From NCBI RefSeq assembly GCF_965118125.1, contig NZ_OZ221288.1:1426001-1490000 (forward strand): a DNA stretch of 64,000 nucleotides. Direction: 5' to 3'. The notes under the pieces are model-generated. The model saw only the letters and a program-made list of their open reading frames with translations, ran no database searches and was not told the origin of the DNA. A program made the translations under genes and the position numbers. The DNA is from Pararobbsia alpina_A (GTDB lineage: Bacteria > Pseudomonadota > Gammaproteobacteria > Burkholderiales > Burkholderiaceae). Below, piece after piece: positions 44,556 through 53,844 of this stretch (position 1 is the first letter of the stretch; every line of letters begins with the position of its first letter).

Positions 44556-44999
44556 TTACGAGGATGTCAGCTCTTGAGCGAAGTGCATCCCTCTTGCAAG
44601 CAATCCCTGGCGGAAATAAAAGCGTTGTGCCAGTGCCATGTGGAGCCCTGTATCCAATACGAAGACCGTGCAGCCGGCCTTTTGCGCAATATCACGTGTC
44701 GCTGCGAGCAACTGCTCGCCAATGCCCGCCCGGCGCTGGCTGCTGTCAACGACGAGATCGTCGACATAGATGAAGTTTCCATACAGCAGGTTCAGTTGCG
44801 TACGATAGCCCGACAGCCCCACCAAAGCGCCGTCAGAACGGGCGGCAAGGAGGCGATACCCCTGCTTATGTTGCTGTTTCACCTGTGCGACAAAAGCACC
44901 TGGATCCTTCAGATGCGGTCGCAGTTGTTGCATAAGGTCGAAAGCAGCAGCAATGGCTGCTGGCTCGTCCAGATGTTCGAATGTGAGCGAATCGGTCAT
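44556..44999 (-). CDS. GNAT-family N-acetyltransferase
   Basis: A 147-residue protein: MTDSLTFEHLDEPAAIAAAF, GYRLLAARSDGALVGLSGYR, IYVDDLVVDSSQRRAGIGEQ (the acetyl-CoA-binding R-x-x-G-I-G loop) and ALAQRFYFRQGLLARGMHFA. It should acetylate a small amine. ATG 44999 follows GGTGGAGAG; a start at 45038 lies further upstream in frame. It precedes azoR by 27 bp, so both come from one transcript that begins in the region holding the dyad at 45219. Confidence 0.88.
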   Translation of the reverse strand: MTDSLTFEHLDEPAAIAAAFDLMQQLRPHLKDPGAFVAQVKQQHKQGYRLLAARSDGALVGLSGYRTQLNLLYGNFIYVDDLVVDSSQRRAGIGEQLLAATRDIAQKAGCTVFVLDTGLHMALAQRFYFRQGLLARGMHFAQELTSS

Positions 45000-45218
45000 G
45001 CGTCTCTCCACCTGAGAAGACCCACACACTAGCTGCACAAGGGGTCAGCCGAAAGAGCCAAGAACGTCAGTTAATACTAGGCCAAGCCGAAGAACTCACC
45101 TCGCACCAGACGGCAGACCCGCATGCGGTCAAGCTCGTGGACCCGCTTGCGCAATTGCGCAGCCGGGTCAAATCATGTGGCTTTCCTGGCTCCGGCTTTC
45201 AGCAGTCTTGTCTTTTTA
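45000..45218. other. Left part of azoR-operon/LysR divergent region
   Basis: No gene was recognised. Together with 45219-45425 this 426-bp spacer contains the leftward azoR operon promoter and the rightward LysR promoter. Confidence 0.45.
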
Positions 45219-45243
45219 AACTACGACTCATATGATCGCAGTT
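45219..45243 (+). promoter_or_regulatory. Dyad operator in the azoR/LysR divergent region
   Basis: Arms AACTACGACT and GATCGCAGTT flank CATAT. The arms are complementary at 7 of 10 positions, less perfect than the sister dyad at 40850, but the full 25-bp pattern agrees with it at 19 positions, including spacing. The same regulator may therefore control the NDH-2-like gene, the GNAT-azoR operon and perhaps the LysR gene. Confidence 0.6.
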
Positions 45244-45425
45244 AAATGATGAAGACTCATCGTAACGATCGCAATGATCGCGGCAATCGCGCTTTGGCAT
45301 GGAACAATCGGAGTACGGCCTTCTAGGCCATGTCTGCAAACGACATAGCATGCCATGTCGGATAGTTCGCCTCGCCTTCATTGATCAACAGTACATTGAA
45401 CGTATTCGACATCGCTGGGGTTGTC

Positions 45426-46373
45426 ATGGCTGAGATGCGGCACATGCAAATTTTTGTCAATATCTGCGAGGTAGGCAGCTTTACGGGTGCGGCGCGGAAG
45501 CTCGGCATAAAAACAGGCGCAGTATCAAGGAGCGTCGCGGAGCTCGAGGTACTTTTGAAGACACGGCTTATTCAGCGCACGACCCGCAGTCTCTTCCTGA
45601 CCGATGCAGGAGAGAGATATTTCCAGCGCTGCCGCGAGATACTTCGACTGGCTGATGTTGCGGACAAGGAGGCGCTTCAAGCAAGCACGAAGCCAATGGG
45701 TCGATTGAAAATCCACGCACCGCCTGCCTTTGGGAAGCAATACGTCGTCCCCGTATGTTCGAAGTATCTGGAAAGCTATCCGGATGTTCAGGTAGACCTG
45801 ACGCTGTCGCCCGACATTATTGATCCGGTCGGCTCCGCGTTCGATATCGTGATTACTTTTTCGCAAACACCACTGCCAGACTCTGGATTGGTCGCGGTTA
45901 AGCTGTTTGACACTGCGACCGTACTTTGTGCGTCGCCGGCATATGTGGCAAAAACAGGAACTCCGGAAACGTTCGCGTCTTTGCAGTCCCACGTGATCTT
46001 GCAACTCATAGCGAACACGCGAGTAGACGAGAAATGGGCAATTCGCGAGTCTGGCCTTGACAAGACTTTCGTTGTAGCGCCGTCCAGAATCCGGGTGGGA
46101 TCCATGGATGCTCTTGCGGCGTCAATTCAGGAAGGACTCGGTATTGGCGCATTGCCATGGATCATGGCAAAACCTTTGGTTGAAACGGGGAAGCTTGTTC
46201 GCGTCTTGCCAAGCGCAACATTGGATGACTTTACCGCCTATGCGCTCTATCCATCGCGTGAGTACCTTGACGCCAAAACGCCAAGATGGATTCGACTTTT
46301 ACAAGCCCGGATTCGAGATGCCACGCAGAGAGAGAACGAAGGGCGCGAAGTTCTGGCTCAAGATCTCCAATGA
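45426..46373 (+). CDS. LysR-family transcriptional regulator
   Basis: The 315-residue protein starts MAEMRHMQIFVNICEVGSFT with the helix-turn-helix AARKLGIKTGAVSRSVAELE, LLKTRLIQRTTRSLFLTDAG and an effector domain (PMGRLKIHAPPAFGKQYVVP). It is of the CrgA/YafC-like group. ATG 45426 follows a GGGGTT stretch and puts the start just before the domain. It is divergent from the GNAT-azoR operon and is its obvious local regulator candidate, alongside the unknown protein that binds the dyad at 45219. Confidence 0.92.
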   Translation: MAEMRHMQIFVNICEVGSFTGAARKLGIKTGAVSRSVAELEVLLKTRLIQRTTRSLFLTDAGERYFQRCREILRLADVADKEALQASTKPMGRLKIHAPPAFGKQYVVPVCSKYLESYPDVQVDLTLSPDIIDPVGSAFDIVITFSQTPLPDSGLVAVKLFDTATVLCASPAYVAKTGTPETFASLQSHVILQLIANTRVDEKWAIRESGLDKTFVVAPSRIRVGSMDALAASIQEGLGIGALPWIMAKPLVETGKLVRVLPSATLDDFTAYALYPSREYLDAKTPRWIRLLQARIRDATQRENEGREVLAQDLQ

Positions 46374-46437
46374 ACTCTGAATGCGTGGTTGTCGCACAGA
46401 CCTGTCAAATCGACGCCGCTTCGTCCAGAGGAGCGCA

Positions 46438-47199
46438 TCAGTCCTTGACCAGACCGCCGTCAACCACCAGATTCTGCCCGGTCACAGCCCGCGCCCAGGG
46501 TGACAGGAAGAAAAGCACCGCGTCGGCGAACTCGGCCGGCGTCGTCACACGCCGCAGCGGCGTGAAGCCGGCGATCATGTCGAACACCGCTTCCGGGGTC
46601 GCGCTGCTGGCGTCCGTGGTGCGCAGGAGGCCACCTGACACCATGTTCACCGTAATGCCATCAGGCCCGAGGTCATTCGATGCCGTGCGCGTCAGCGACA
46701 ACAGTGCGGCTTTGGCGGCCGTGTAGTCGTGATACGGGACGACGGGGTTTTGAAACAGGTTGGTCCCAACGTTGACGACGCGACCGAAGCCCGCCGCACG
46801 CATTGCGGGCAATGCAGCTTGAATCGTGTTGAGTGCACCTTTGACGGCACCATCAATCTGATGCTGAAAACGCGTCCAGGCAATGTCGCCAATGTTGGGC
46901 CGTGCATCTCCATCAAAGCTGAAGTCGACCAGGGCGTTGTTCACAACCGCGTGAATCTGTCGACCGCTCTTTGCGCGAGCCTCCTCGAACAGACGCGCGA
47001 CAGCTGCTTCGTTAGTGATATCAGCCTGCACCGCCACGACCTTCGGGCCGAGTCGCTCGGCAAGTTCCTTCGCTTGCTTCTCGCTGCGATGATAGTTAAT
47101 GACAACGCTGGCACCTTCGCGTGCAAGTGCCTCTGTGATCGCAGCACCCAAGCCCCGCGCCCCGCCAGTGACGAGTACGTTTTGTTCTGACAGTAGCAT
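46438..47199 (-). CDS. SDR-family oxidoreductase (3-oxoacyl-ACP reductase-like)
   Basis: The 253-residue SDR has the Rossmann motif LVTGGARGLGAAITEALARE, an NNAL structural motif, and the active-site YHDYTAAKAALLSLTRTASN (Tyr159, Lys163 as Y-x3-K). The usual Ser of the triad falls at Thr146 (VVNVGTNLF), a conservative change. It probably reduces a ketone or oxidises an alcohol with NAD(P)H. ATG 47199 follows GAGGAAG; a longer frame starts at 47238. It converges with the LysR gene. Confidence 0.92.
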   Translation of the reverse strand: MLLSEQNVLVTGGARGLGAAITEALAREGASVVINYHRSEKQAKELAERLGPKVVAVQADITNEAAVARLFEEARAKSGRQIHAVVNNALVDFSFDGDARPNIGDIAWTRFQHQIDGAVKGALNTIQAALPAMRAAGFGRVVNVGTNLFQNPVVPYHDYTAAKAALLSLTRTASNDLGPDGITVNMVSGGLLRTTDASSATPEAVFDMIAGFTPLRRVTTPAEFADAVLFFLSPWARAVTGQNLVVDGGLVKD

Positions 47200-47389
47200 C
47201 GACTTCCTCAATGGTTCGCTAGCGAATGATGGCGGCATTATGCCAGTCGCTGTGATCCAGAGAGGCGCGCTCTCTTGCAGCGCTTGCTAAGGCTCAGTCA
47301 AGACAGCGTCGGTGTCGTGGCGCAGCTTCTCATTCTCGAACGGTTGCGGATGATGCTCGCTTTAGACGATAAGACGTGGGCACACAGCC

Positions 47390-49069
47390 TCACATTGGAT
47401 TCGCCAGTCGGTCCCGCAGTTGTCTGCGCAGCACTTTGCCGACCGGCGTTTTCGGCAGATCGTTCACAAAGACGACCCGCTTCGGCACTTTGTAGGCGGC
47501 CAGGCTAGTTCGGGCAAACTCAATCACTTCCGCCTCTGTCAACTCCGGCTCCCTCTTTACTACGAAGGCGACGGGCGTCTCGCCGGATTGTGAATCCCTT
47601 GCACCCACGACCGCAGCCTCCAGAATGCCGGGATGCCGGAAGAGCACCGCCTCGACTTCGTTCGGGTAGACGTTAAAACCGGAAACCAGAATCATGTCTT
47701 TCTTGCGGTCAACTATCCTGATCACGCCGCGATCGTCCATGACGCCAATATCGCCGGTCGCGAAAAATCCGTCCGTGCCGATCACGTGTGAAGTTTCCTC
47801 CGGCCGATTGAAATAGCCCTGCATGACAACGGGCCCTGCAACGCAGATTTCGCCCGGCATACCGGTGCCGACGGCCGCTCCGCTTTCATCGCGGATTTCA
47901 ATACACATCGAAGGCAGCGGGACGCCGATCGAACCGTCGAAGTCCCTGCGCGTCACGGGACTGGCCGTCACCGCGCCAGCAGCTTCCGACAGTCCATAGA
48001 CTTCCAGAATCGGGTTGCCCGTGAGTTTCTGCCAGCGCTCCGCAACTGCCGGTTGGGTCGCAGTACCGCCTCCGAAGGTGTTGCGCAGCGCCGAGAAGTC
48101 GAGCGCCCGAAAGTCCTCGTTGTTCATCAGCGCCGTAAATAGCGTGTTAAGACCGCCGAAGATGGTTGGCCGGTGCGTCGCAAAATCCTTCACGAGGGAG
48201 GGGATGTCGCGCGGGTTCATCACCAGGACGGCGCGGTTTCCCATATGGAACAAGACCAGGCATTGGCACACCAGGGCCGCCACGTGGTACAGGGGCAGCG
48301 CGATGATCGCGGTTTCCCCGCCTGGCCGGAACGCAGGCGTGCACCAGGCCGTGAGCATCAGCACGTCCGCGAGCACGTTGCCGTGGGTCAATACGGCACC
48401 TTTGGGCTCGCCGGTCGTGCCGCCGGTGTATTGAAGGAACGCTCTGGTCTCACGGGTCAGCGTCGTCTTGGTGAAATCCGAGGCCAGGCGTGCGGTCATG
48501 GCAGTCCTGAAGGGGATCGCGCCGGCGATCGTCCAGTCCGGTACGAGCTTTTTCTTTTTTCGAACGATGTAGTCGACGAGGATCGACTTCGGGAAGTTCT
48601 GCATCTCCGCGACGCGGGCGACGATAACGTGCTCAATGACGACATGGGCGAGCACCCGCTCGACGGTCGCCGCGGAAATCTCCATGACCACGATCGCACG
48701 CGCACCAGAGTCTTTGATCAGATTCGTCAGTTCCGGCGCGGTATAGAGCGGATTGACGTTGACCACGGTGAGCCCCGCACGGAGTGCGGCAAACAACGCA
48801 ATGGGGTATTGCAGGGAGTTTGGCAACATCAGCGCGATGCGGTCGCCGGGATTCAGACCAAGGTCTTTCTGGAAATAGGCTGCGAGGCGGGCCGAGTTCT
48901 CATCCAGTTGGCGGTACGTGAGATCCACGCCGAACTGGTGAAAGGAGATCTGGTCGCCAAAGCGGGCGACGGCCTGTTCCAGGAGGGCCGCCATCGAGCC
49001 GTAATCCACGAGATCGATGTCCGGCTCAACCCCAACGGGATATTGCGAAAGCCATGGCAGCCGTGACAT
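47390..49069 (-). CDS. Long-chain-fatty-acid-CoA ligase-like acyl-CoA synthetase
   Basis: The 559-residue AMP-forming ligase has the P-loop FLQYTGGTTGEPKGAVLTHG, the adenylate-binding EVYGLSEAAGAVTASPVTRR, the hinge ATGDIGVMDDRGVIRIVDRK and the catalytic Lys region near the C terminus (KTPVGKVLRRQLRD). It should activate a carboxylic acid as acyl-AMP and then acyl-CoA. It resembles FadD, although chain-length preference cannot be told. GGAGGA precedes the ATG. No fatty acid oxidation gene is adjacent; the closest are the dehydrogenases at 16-19 kb. Confidence 0.93.
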   Translation of the reverse strand: MSRLPWLSQYPVGVEPDIDLVDYGSMAALLEQAVARFGDQISFHQFGVDLTYRQLDENSARLAAYFQKDLGLNPGDRIALMLPNSLQYPIALFAALRAGLTVVNVNPLYTAPELTNLIKDSGARAIVVMEISAATVERVLAHVVIEHVIVARVAEMQNFPKSILVDYIVRKKKKLVPDWTIAGAIPFRTAMTARLASDFTKTTLTRETRAFLQYTGGTTGEPKGAVLTHGNVLADVLMLTAWCTPAFRPGGETAIIALPLYHVAALVCQCLVLFHMGNRAVLVMNPRDIPSLVKDFATHRPTIFGGLNTLFTALMNNEDFRALDFSALRNTFGGGTATQPAVAERWQKLTGNPILEVYGLSEAAGAVTASPVTRRDFDGSIGVPLPSMCIEIRDESGAAVGTGMPGEICVAGPVVMQGYFNRPEETSHVIGTDGFFATGDIGVMDDRGVIRIVDRKKDMILVSGFNVYPNEVEAVLFRHPGILEAAVVGARDSQSGETPVAFVVKREPELTEAEVIEFARTSLAAYKVPKRVVFVNDLPKTPVGKVLRRQLRDRLANPM

Positions 49070-49408
49070 TTCGTCCTCCGTTGCAGATCACCATGACGCT
49101 TGCCGCGCCCGAATCGATTCGATGCCTTCCGGAGCTACCCGTTGCCAAATGTGCTTGAACGCAGATTCACGCAAGCGTTGATTGAACTTCAATCGCTCGA
49201 TGAAGTTCGTCGAAGAAAAAGTCTATACCGTTCTTTCGGTTTGTCGCCGCTAACCCGTGATCGCACGATCGATTCACGAGCAGTGGACGTGATGGCACAT
49301 CGGCAATCACCTTGCCGAAAAAGGCCGTCATACCGCGGGTCGCCCGAACCGTATCGCCAGAGGCGCACACGACGCCTCCGGTTAGCTCCGCATCGGCCCT
49401 TGCTACAT
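49070..49408. other. Spacer between acyl-CoA ligase and cupin genes
   Basis: 339 bp without a recognisable gene. The left end holds the GGAGGA ribosome site of the ligase gene; a promoter for the ligase is presumed. No clear hairpin was found. Confidence 0.45.
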
Positions 49409-49843
49409 TCAAGCGGCCAGTTCGAGCCCGTGGCGCTTCATCACGGACTTGATCATGTCCAGATTCGGTGGGCCGCCGGCGCCCAGCACACCCGCTATCT
49501 CGCGAAAATAGTCAGGCCCGATGTTCGCGGGCGAAAACACCACAAGCACGCGAGCGGGGACGTCGCCAGGATTGGAGAAGTGATGAACGCTGCCGCGCGG
49601 TGAGAAACCATAATCGCCCGCGTTCAGGACACGTACGGCGTCATCGACCCGGCACGTCAGCGATCCTTCCAGGATGTGGATCGTCTCGTCAACGTCGACG
49701 TGGCGGTGAGGGGGCGGCACTTTGGCGAGCGGCTGGACGATCATTTCCGCCATCGCCATATGGCCCGCCGTGTCGCGACCATCGACCAGGAACCTCATCG
49801 ACAGCGAGCCAATGGTGATCAGTTCATTTCCCGTCGAATTCAT
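49409..49843 (-). CDS. Cupin-domain protein
   Basis: The 144-residue single cupin shows the metal motif 1 PPPHRHVDVDETIHILEGSL, with His residues and a Glu for a metal, and motif 2 GDYGFSPRGSVHHFSNPGDV. Such proteins bind a small ligand or act as dioxygenase or isomerase; substrate unknown. GGAG precedes the ATG. It is divergent from the MarR gene with only 40 bp between starts, so a common repressor is likely. Confidence 0.88.
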   Translation of the reverse strand: MNSTGNELITIGSLSMRFLVDGRDTAGHMAMAEMIVQPLAKVPPPHRHVDVDETIHILEGSLTCRVDDAVRVLNAGDYGFSPRGSVHHFSNPGDVPARVLVVFSPANIGPDYFREIAGVLGAGGPPNLDMIKSVMKRHGLELAA

Positions 49844-49863
49844 CGCGACACTCCAAGGGGTTG

Positions 49864-49882
49864 TGGTAAAGTCACTTTACCA
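49864..49882. promoter_or_regulatory. Perfect palindrome in the cupin/MarR divergent promoter
   Basis: TGGTAAAGT-C-ACTTTACCA is a perfect 19-base dyad in the 40 bp between the divergent cupin and MarR genes, ending one base before the MarR ATG at 49884. A MarR dimer bound here would block both genes, giving autoregulation. Confidence 0.75.
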
Positions 49883-49883
49883 T

Positions 49884-50351
49884 ATGAAATCGAACCGTCA
49901 ATCCCTTTCCGCCCGGAGATTCCCCGGCGATCCAGACCCGAGTGATCCGCTCATCGGGGCGCGGCTGCGCTTTTGCCTCCTCCGGGTGGAACAGCGCGTG
50001 GGCCAGGCATTGGCCTCGGCCGGGTTTACTGATATCCAGACTGCCCACTTCAAAGTGCTGCGCTTTCCTCCTCCCGAGAACGAGCGGCCCATCGACCTGG
50101 CACAGCGCGCGGGCATGTCCAAGCAGGCGATGAACTACTTGCTGCAGCAGCTCGAAGAGCTGGGTTATCTGCAAAGGGTCTCGACCGACGAATCACCCGC
50201 TCGTCTCGTTTCTCTGACCGAGAAGGGATGGAAAGTGGCTGAACTACAGCGAGCCACGGTGCACGAGATCGAACGCGAATGGGAACAGCTGATCGGCTCG
50301 GAACGTTTCAAGACGTTTTACGCCGTGCTAAAGGAACTGTCGGACGGTTGA
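49884..50351 (+). CDS. MarR-family transcriptional regulator
   Basis: The 155-residue protein holds a MarR winged helix: LRVEQRVGQALASAGFTDIQ, PIDLAQRAGMSKQAMNYLLQ, QLEELGYLQRVSTDESPARL and VSLTEKGWKVAELQ. The ATG at 49884 lies directly next to the palindrome 49864-49882, which leaves no separate ribosome site and hints at a leaderless or operator-overlapping transcript. It should repress the divergent cupin gene and itself. Ligand is probably a small aromatic or phenolic, by family only. Confidence 0.92.
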   Translation: MKSNRQSLSARRFPGDPDPSDPLIGARLRFCLLRVEQRVGQALASAGFTDIQTAHFKVLRFPPPENERPIDLAQRAGMSKQAMNYLLQQLEELGYLQRVSTDESPARLVSLTEKGWKVAELQRATVHEIEREWEQLIGSERFKTFYAVLKELSDG

Positions 50352-50393
50352 TAGGTTCGGGGCCTGTTCCGGCGGATCGTTACGCTCAAAGTG

Positions 50394-51299
50394 TCAGCGG
50401 GGAACGACTTTGTGGAACACCGAGTAGTCGATATGCGTAATCCCGTCTTCCACGTGCAACAGATCGACGTATTGGTGATCCCAAAGAATCATGTCGGGTG
50501 ACCAGGCCGTACGAGCCTGCATCGTTTGCATCGTCGTTTCGTCAACACCCTCGATCATGAGCAGCAGTTCGGCTCGACTTTCGGCCAGCGACTCCGCCGT
50601 CTCGCCAAACAACGGACTGCTTTCATCGATCACGTGCATCACGTTCCAGCCGAGCAGGAAGATTGGGTGACGCTCGCGAATCAACTGGATGTCGTAGACC
50701 CTGCGAATGAACAGGCCCTCGGGGGTGGTTTCGGATCGCATCATGCGCATGCGCGCCGTGGCTTCCATGATGACGTTTTGCCGGGCGTTCGCCGCGCGGA
50801 CCATCAAGGTGGGTCGACCGTCGACTGGCTGCACGACCGCGTATTTCGCGAACACGATCCGCGCATGAGGCCGCGAGAATCGCGCGAAGATCATCCCTGT
50901 CGTCAAGGCCACCCCTGACATACCGACAAAGATTTCAATGGTCGCCACCAAGTGGCCGTAGATCGTGGCGGGATGCATATCGCCATACCCGACGGTGGCC
51001 AGGGTTTCAACACTGAAGAAGAACGCACCGAGAAAACCGGCCGGCGCCTGATTGGCAATCGCGTGGTCGCCGCACAGGAAGAGCCATGCAAACACGCCGT
51101 TCAGGAACACAAACAACACGGCCGCCACGCCAAAAAAGACTGGCCATCGGACCGTGAGCGCGTGATGATAAACGTCCTGCCAGATGTGCTGCCGAAGTCC
51201 ATGGGTGATGGCATATCGGCCTCCGTCGAGCGGTATCCGGCGATGCGGTGGCGGCAAGTGCCGCTCACCGTTGTGCGCTTGTGAGCGGTTATCGATCAT
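50394..51299 (-). CDS. Inward-rectifier K+ channel-like protein (KirBac type)
   Basis: The 301-residue protein has a first span (FFGVAAVLFVFLNGVFAWLF), a pore helix with the selectivity filter TVGYGD at residues 102-107, a second span (LVATIEIFVGMSGVALTTGM) and a cytoplasmic immunoglobulin-like Kir domain (YAVVQPVDGRPTLMVRAANA; LFIRRVYDIQLIRERHPIFL). It likely carries potassium across the inner membrane. It is convergent with the MarR gene and stands alone; no gating partner is evident. Confidence 0.93.
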   Translation of the reverse strand: MIDNRSQAHNGERHLPPPHRRIPLDGGRYAITHGLRQHIWQDVYHHALTVRWPVFFGVAAVLFVFLNGVFAWLFLCGDHAIANQAPAGFLGAFFFSVETLATVGYGDMHPATIYGHLVATIEIFVGMSGVALTTGMIFARFSRPHARIVFAKYAVVQPVDGRPTLMVRAANARQNVIMEATARMRMMRSETTPEGLFIRRVYDIQLIRERHPIFLLGWNVMHVIDESSPLFGETAESLAESRAELLLMIEGVDETTMQTMQARTAWSPDMILWDHQYVDLLHVEDGITHIDYSVFHKVVPR

Positions 51300-51331
51300 C
51301 GCGCGCCTGCATACTTAGTCATCACTACACC

Positions 51332-51718
51332 CTAACCGAGATCCTTCAATGCCCTGACCTGAGCAAACGCTCTGCTCGATATCGAGATCGAGTTCCCGTC
51401 GGGATCCTTTGCGTTCGCGAAACAGTATCCGTCGGCTTTGTGCGTGGATCCAAAATCAAGCCCCTCCGTCGCGCACTGCTGCTTGAAGCGCTCGACGTCT
51501 TCGATATCGAACACGAGCTTGATCGTTACCTGTCCCGACTTCACGCCTTTGGCGGCCTGGTGCACCATCAGAATCGCCCCACCGTTCGGACTCTTTAACT
51601 CGATGACTCGATCATTCGGGACCTGTGAACGTTCGAATCCGAAATGACGCTCGTAGAAGGCACAGGTGGCCTCTACATTCCTCACATACATCATGATTCG
51701 GTTGAGCAATGCGTTCAT
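51332..51718 (-). CDS. VOC (glyoxalase-like) family protein
   Basis: A 128-residue VOC protein with NALLNRIMMYVRNVEATCAF, YERHFGFERSQVPNDRVIEL, and the family-typical DPDGNSISISSRAF strand. Function unknown. It lies just upstream of the K+ channel gene on the same strand (32 bp gap), so the two may be cotranscribed. It is not close in sequence to the VOC protein at 22.5 kb. Confidence 0.87.
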   Translation of the reverse strand: MNALLNRIMMYVRNVEATCAFYERHFGFERSQVPNDRVIELKSPNGGAILMVHQAAKGVKSGQVTIKLVFDIEDVERFKQQCATEGLDFGSTHKADGYCFANAKDPDGNSISISSRAFAQVRALKDLG

Positions 51719-51801
51719 GTCGGTCGTTGGATAACGTACTAGCTAACTCGTCGAGAGAATTCGCGGTGATTGTCGTTGAGGTGCAATTTTTTGTCGAGTC
51801 G

Positions 51802-53844
51802 CTACCCGCGCAGGAGCGCCCACAGAAGATAGGGTCCGCCGATCAATGCGGCCATGAGTCCCGCCGGCATCTCATTGGGGAAGGTGACAATGCGGCCCAG
51901 CCAGTCTGCCAACACCATCAGCAATGACCCGATCAGCGCCGAGGCGGGGAGTTGTTCATGCGCACGGCGAAACCCGAGCGCGCGCGCAAGATGCGGCGCC
52001 ATCAGGCCAACGAAGGATAGCGGGCCGATCAGCAGCGTTGAGCAGGCGCTCAACAACGCCGCCAGCAGGAGCACGATCAACCGGGCGACGGCCACGTGCA
52101 CGCCCAGCGAGCGGCTTATATTTTCGCCCAGCGACAGCAGCTCGAGCCAGCGAGCGAGCAACGGCGCGCACGCGAAACCGGCCAGAGCGACCACGACTGC
52201 GATCGCCGTTGTGAGCGGCTGCACATAGTACGTTGACCCAACCACAAAATTCAGGAGCAGTTCGGCACGTGGGTCGCCGCTGGCCGTCACCGCCCCGACG
52301 ACAGCCTGAAACAGCGCGCCGAGCGCCACTCCGATCAGCAGCAGCCGCTGCGGTGCGTAGCTCGAGCTGCGCCCGAACCACATCAGCAGTGCGAGCGTAC
52401 CCGCTGCACCTGCCAGGCACGCGACGAACATCGGCAGTGGCGCCGGCACGGCGCAGAGGAACACCACCGCGACAAGACCGAGTGCACCACCCGAGCTCAC
52501 GCCGATCAGATCGGGGCTTGCAACCGGATTGCCCGTCATGCGCTGAATCAGGGTGCCGGCGAGGCCGCAAAGCATGCCGGCCGCCAACGCGGCCGCGAGA
52601 TGCGGCACGTGCCAGAACGCCAGCGCCCGGATCTGCGCGACGTTCGCGAATCGCCAGCCACCGAGGCCACGTCCGACGGTCAGCGAAAGGATCGATACCA
52701 TCCCGATGAGCAAAGCGAGTCCTACCATCATGCGCAAAGGATGCTTGCAGCGTGATACGGCTGACGCAGCCAGAGTATCGGCCCGAACATCGGGCTGTGA
52801 TCGGAGATAACGCAGTTGCCACAGCAGCATGGGTGCACCGACGATCGAAGTCACAGCGCCCGTGGGGATCAATTGCGAGCCATACAGGCCCGAAAGCGCA
52901 ACCCACTGCACGAGCTCGTCGGTGAACCACAGCAACAGCGCGCCGAAGAGCGGCGCCCAGACGAGCCGCTGCTGAAAGCGCCACGCCCCCGCCAGACGCG
53001 CAAGCGTCGGCGCCACGAGGCCAATGAAGCCGACTACGCCCACCGCGCTGACGACACATGCCGTCAATGCCACGGTCAACCCAAGCGCTGCAAAACGAGT
53101 GCGCATCAGTGAGACGCCCAGTCCGCGCGCAGTGCTCTCGCCCGCGTCGAAGAGCCCGAGAGGCCGACGCAGCATCCACACTGCTACAGCCGCGAGGACG
53201 AAGCGTGCGAAGAGCGCGGCACTCGCATGCCAGCCTTGCTGGTCGAGCGCCCCGCCGCCCCAAATCATCAGACCCGCGAGTAGCTGGAAATGCGAGATCG
53301 CCAGCGCGAGGCTCACCGAACCGCAATAAAGACTCACGATCATGCCCGCCAGAATCACGGCGAGCGGGGCAAGCCGCTGCCGCCATGCGAGCGCGAGGAC
53401 GACAAGCGCGACGAGCGCGCCACCCGCAAACGCGACGAGTTCGCGCTGTGCGACAAGCCACGCAGGCCCCCAGATCGCCGCGAGGGTCAACGCCAGCCAC
53501 GCGCCTGGAAAGATGCCGAGTGTCATCGGCTCCGCAAGTGGATTGCGCAGGACCTGTTGTGCCACAGTGCCCGCCAACGCGAGCGCGGCGCCGCAGACCA
53601 GCGTCATCGCTATACGCGGCAACAGGCTGTCGCGCACGATCAGTTGGTGCAGGTTCCCAGACTCGGGCGCAACGAGCGTGTCCCACAGGCCCGCACCCGC
53701 GAGTTGTGCTCGCAATGTCCAGACGGTCAGCAGGAAGGCCACGAGCACACCGGCTAGCGCGAAGGACAGCAGCCGCCCGCGCGGCTGCTCGCGCTCAGGC
53801 AGGCCGCCCGTAGCAAAGGTATCGGGCATCGAATCAGATGACAT
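51802..53844 (-). CDS. fhuB: FhuB-type iron-siderophore ABC permease (fused double)
   Basis: The 680-residue protein contains two FecCD permease halves in one chain: the first with LLPRIAMTLVCGAALALAGT, the second with LPMFVACLAGAAGTLALLMW and GDPRAELLLNFVVGSTYYVQ. Each half has about ten membrane spans, matching FhuB (660 residues in E. coli). It imports ferric hydroxamate or similar complexes across the inner membrane with FhuC. The ATG at 53844 overlaps the fhuD-like gene by 11 nt. A longer reading from 54189 passes through fhuD in another frame and is rejected. Confidence 0.93.
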   Translation of the reverse strand: MSSDSMPDTFATGGLPEREQPRGRLLSFALAGVLVAFLLTVWTLRAQLAGAGLWDTLVAPESGNLHQLIVRDSLLPRIAMTLVCGAALALAGTVAQQVLRNPLAEPMTLGIFPGAWLALTLAAIWGPAWLVAQRELVAFAGGALVALVVLALAWRQRLAPLAVILAGMIVSLYCGSVSLALAISHFQLLAGLMIWGGGALDQQGWHASAALFARFVLAAVAVWMLRRPLGLFDAGESTARGLGVSLMRTRFAALGLTVALTACVVSAVGVVGFIGLVAPTLARLAGAWRFQQRLVWAPLFGALLLWFTDELVQWVALSGLYGSQLIPTGAVTSIVGAPMLLWQLRYLRSQPDVRADTLAASAVSRCKHPLRMMVGLALLIGMVSILSLTVGRGLGGWRFANVAQIRALAFWHVPHLAAALAAGMLCGLAGTLIQRMTGNPVASPDLIGVSSGGALGLVAVVFLCAVPAPLPMFVACLAGAAGTLALLMWFGRSSSYAPQRLLLIGVALGALFQAVVGAVTASGDPRAELLLNFVVGSTYYVQPLTTAIAVVVALAGFACAPLLARWLELLSLGENISRSLGVHVAVARLIVLLLAALLSACSTLLIGPLSFVGLMAPHLARALGFRRAHEQLPASALIGSLLMVLADWLGRIVTFPNEMPAGLMAALIGGPYLLWALLRG

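Noticed and set aside
51956..53686. Minus-strand 576-codon open frame inside fhuB
   Set aside because: Same strand but another frame; very Arg/Ala-rich with no permease features, whereas the fhuB frame has two FecCD units.
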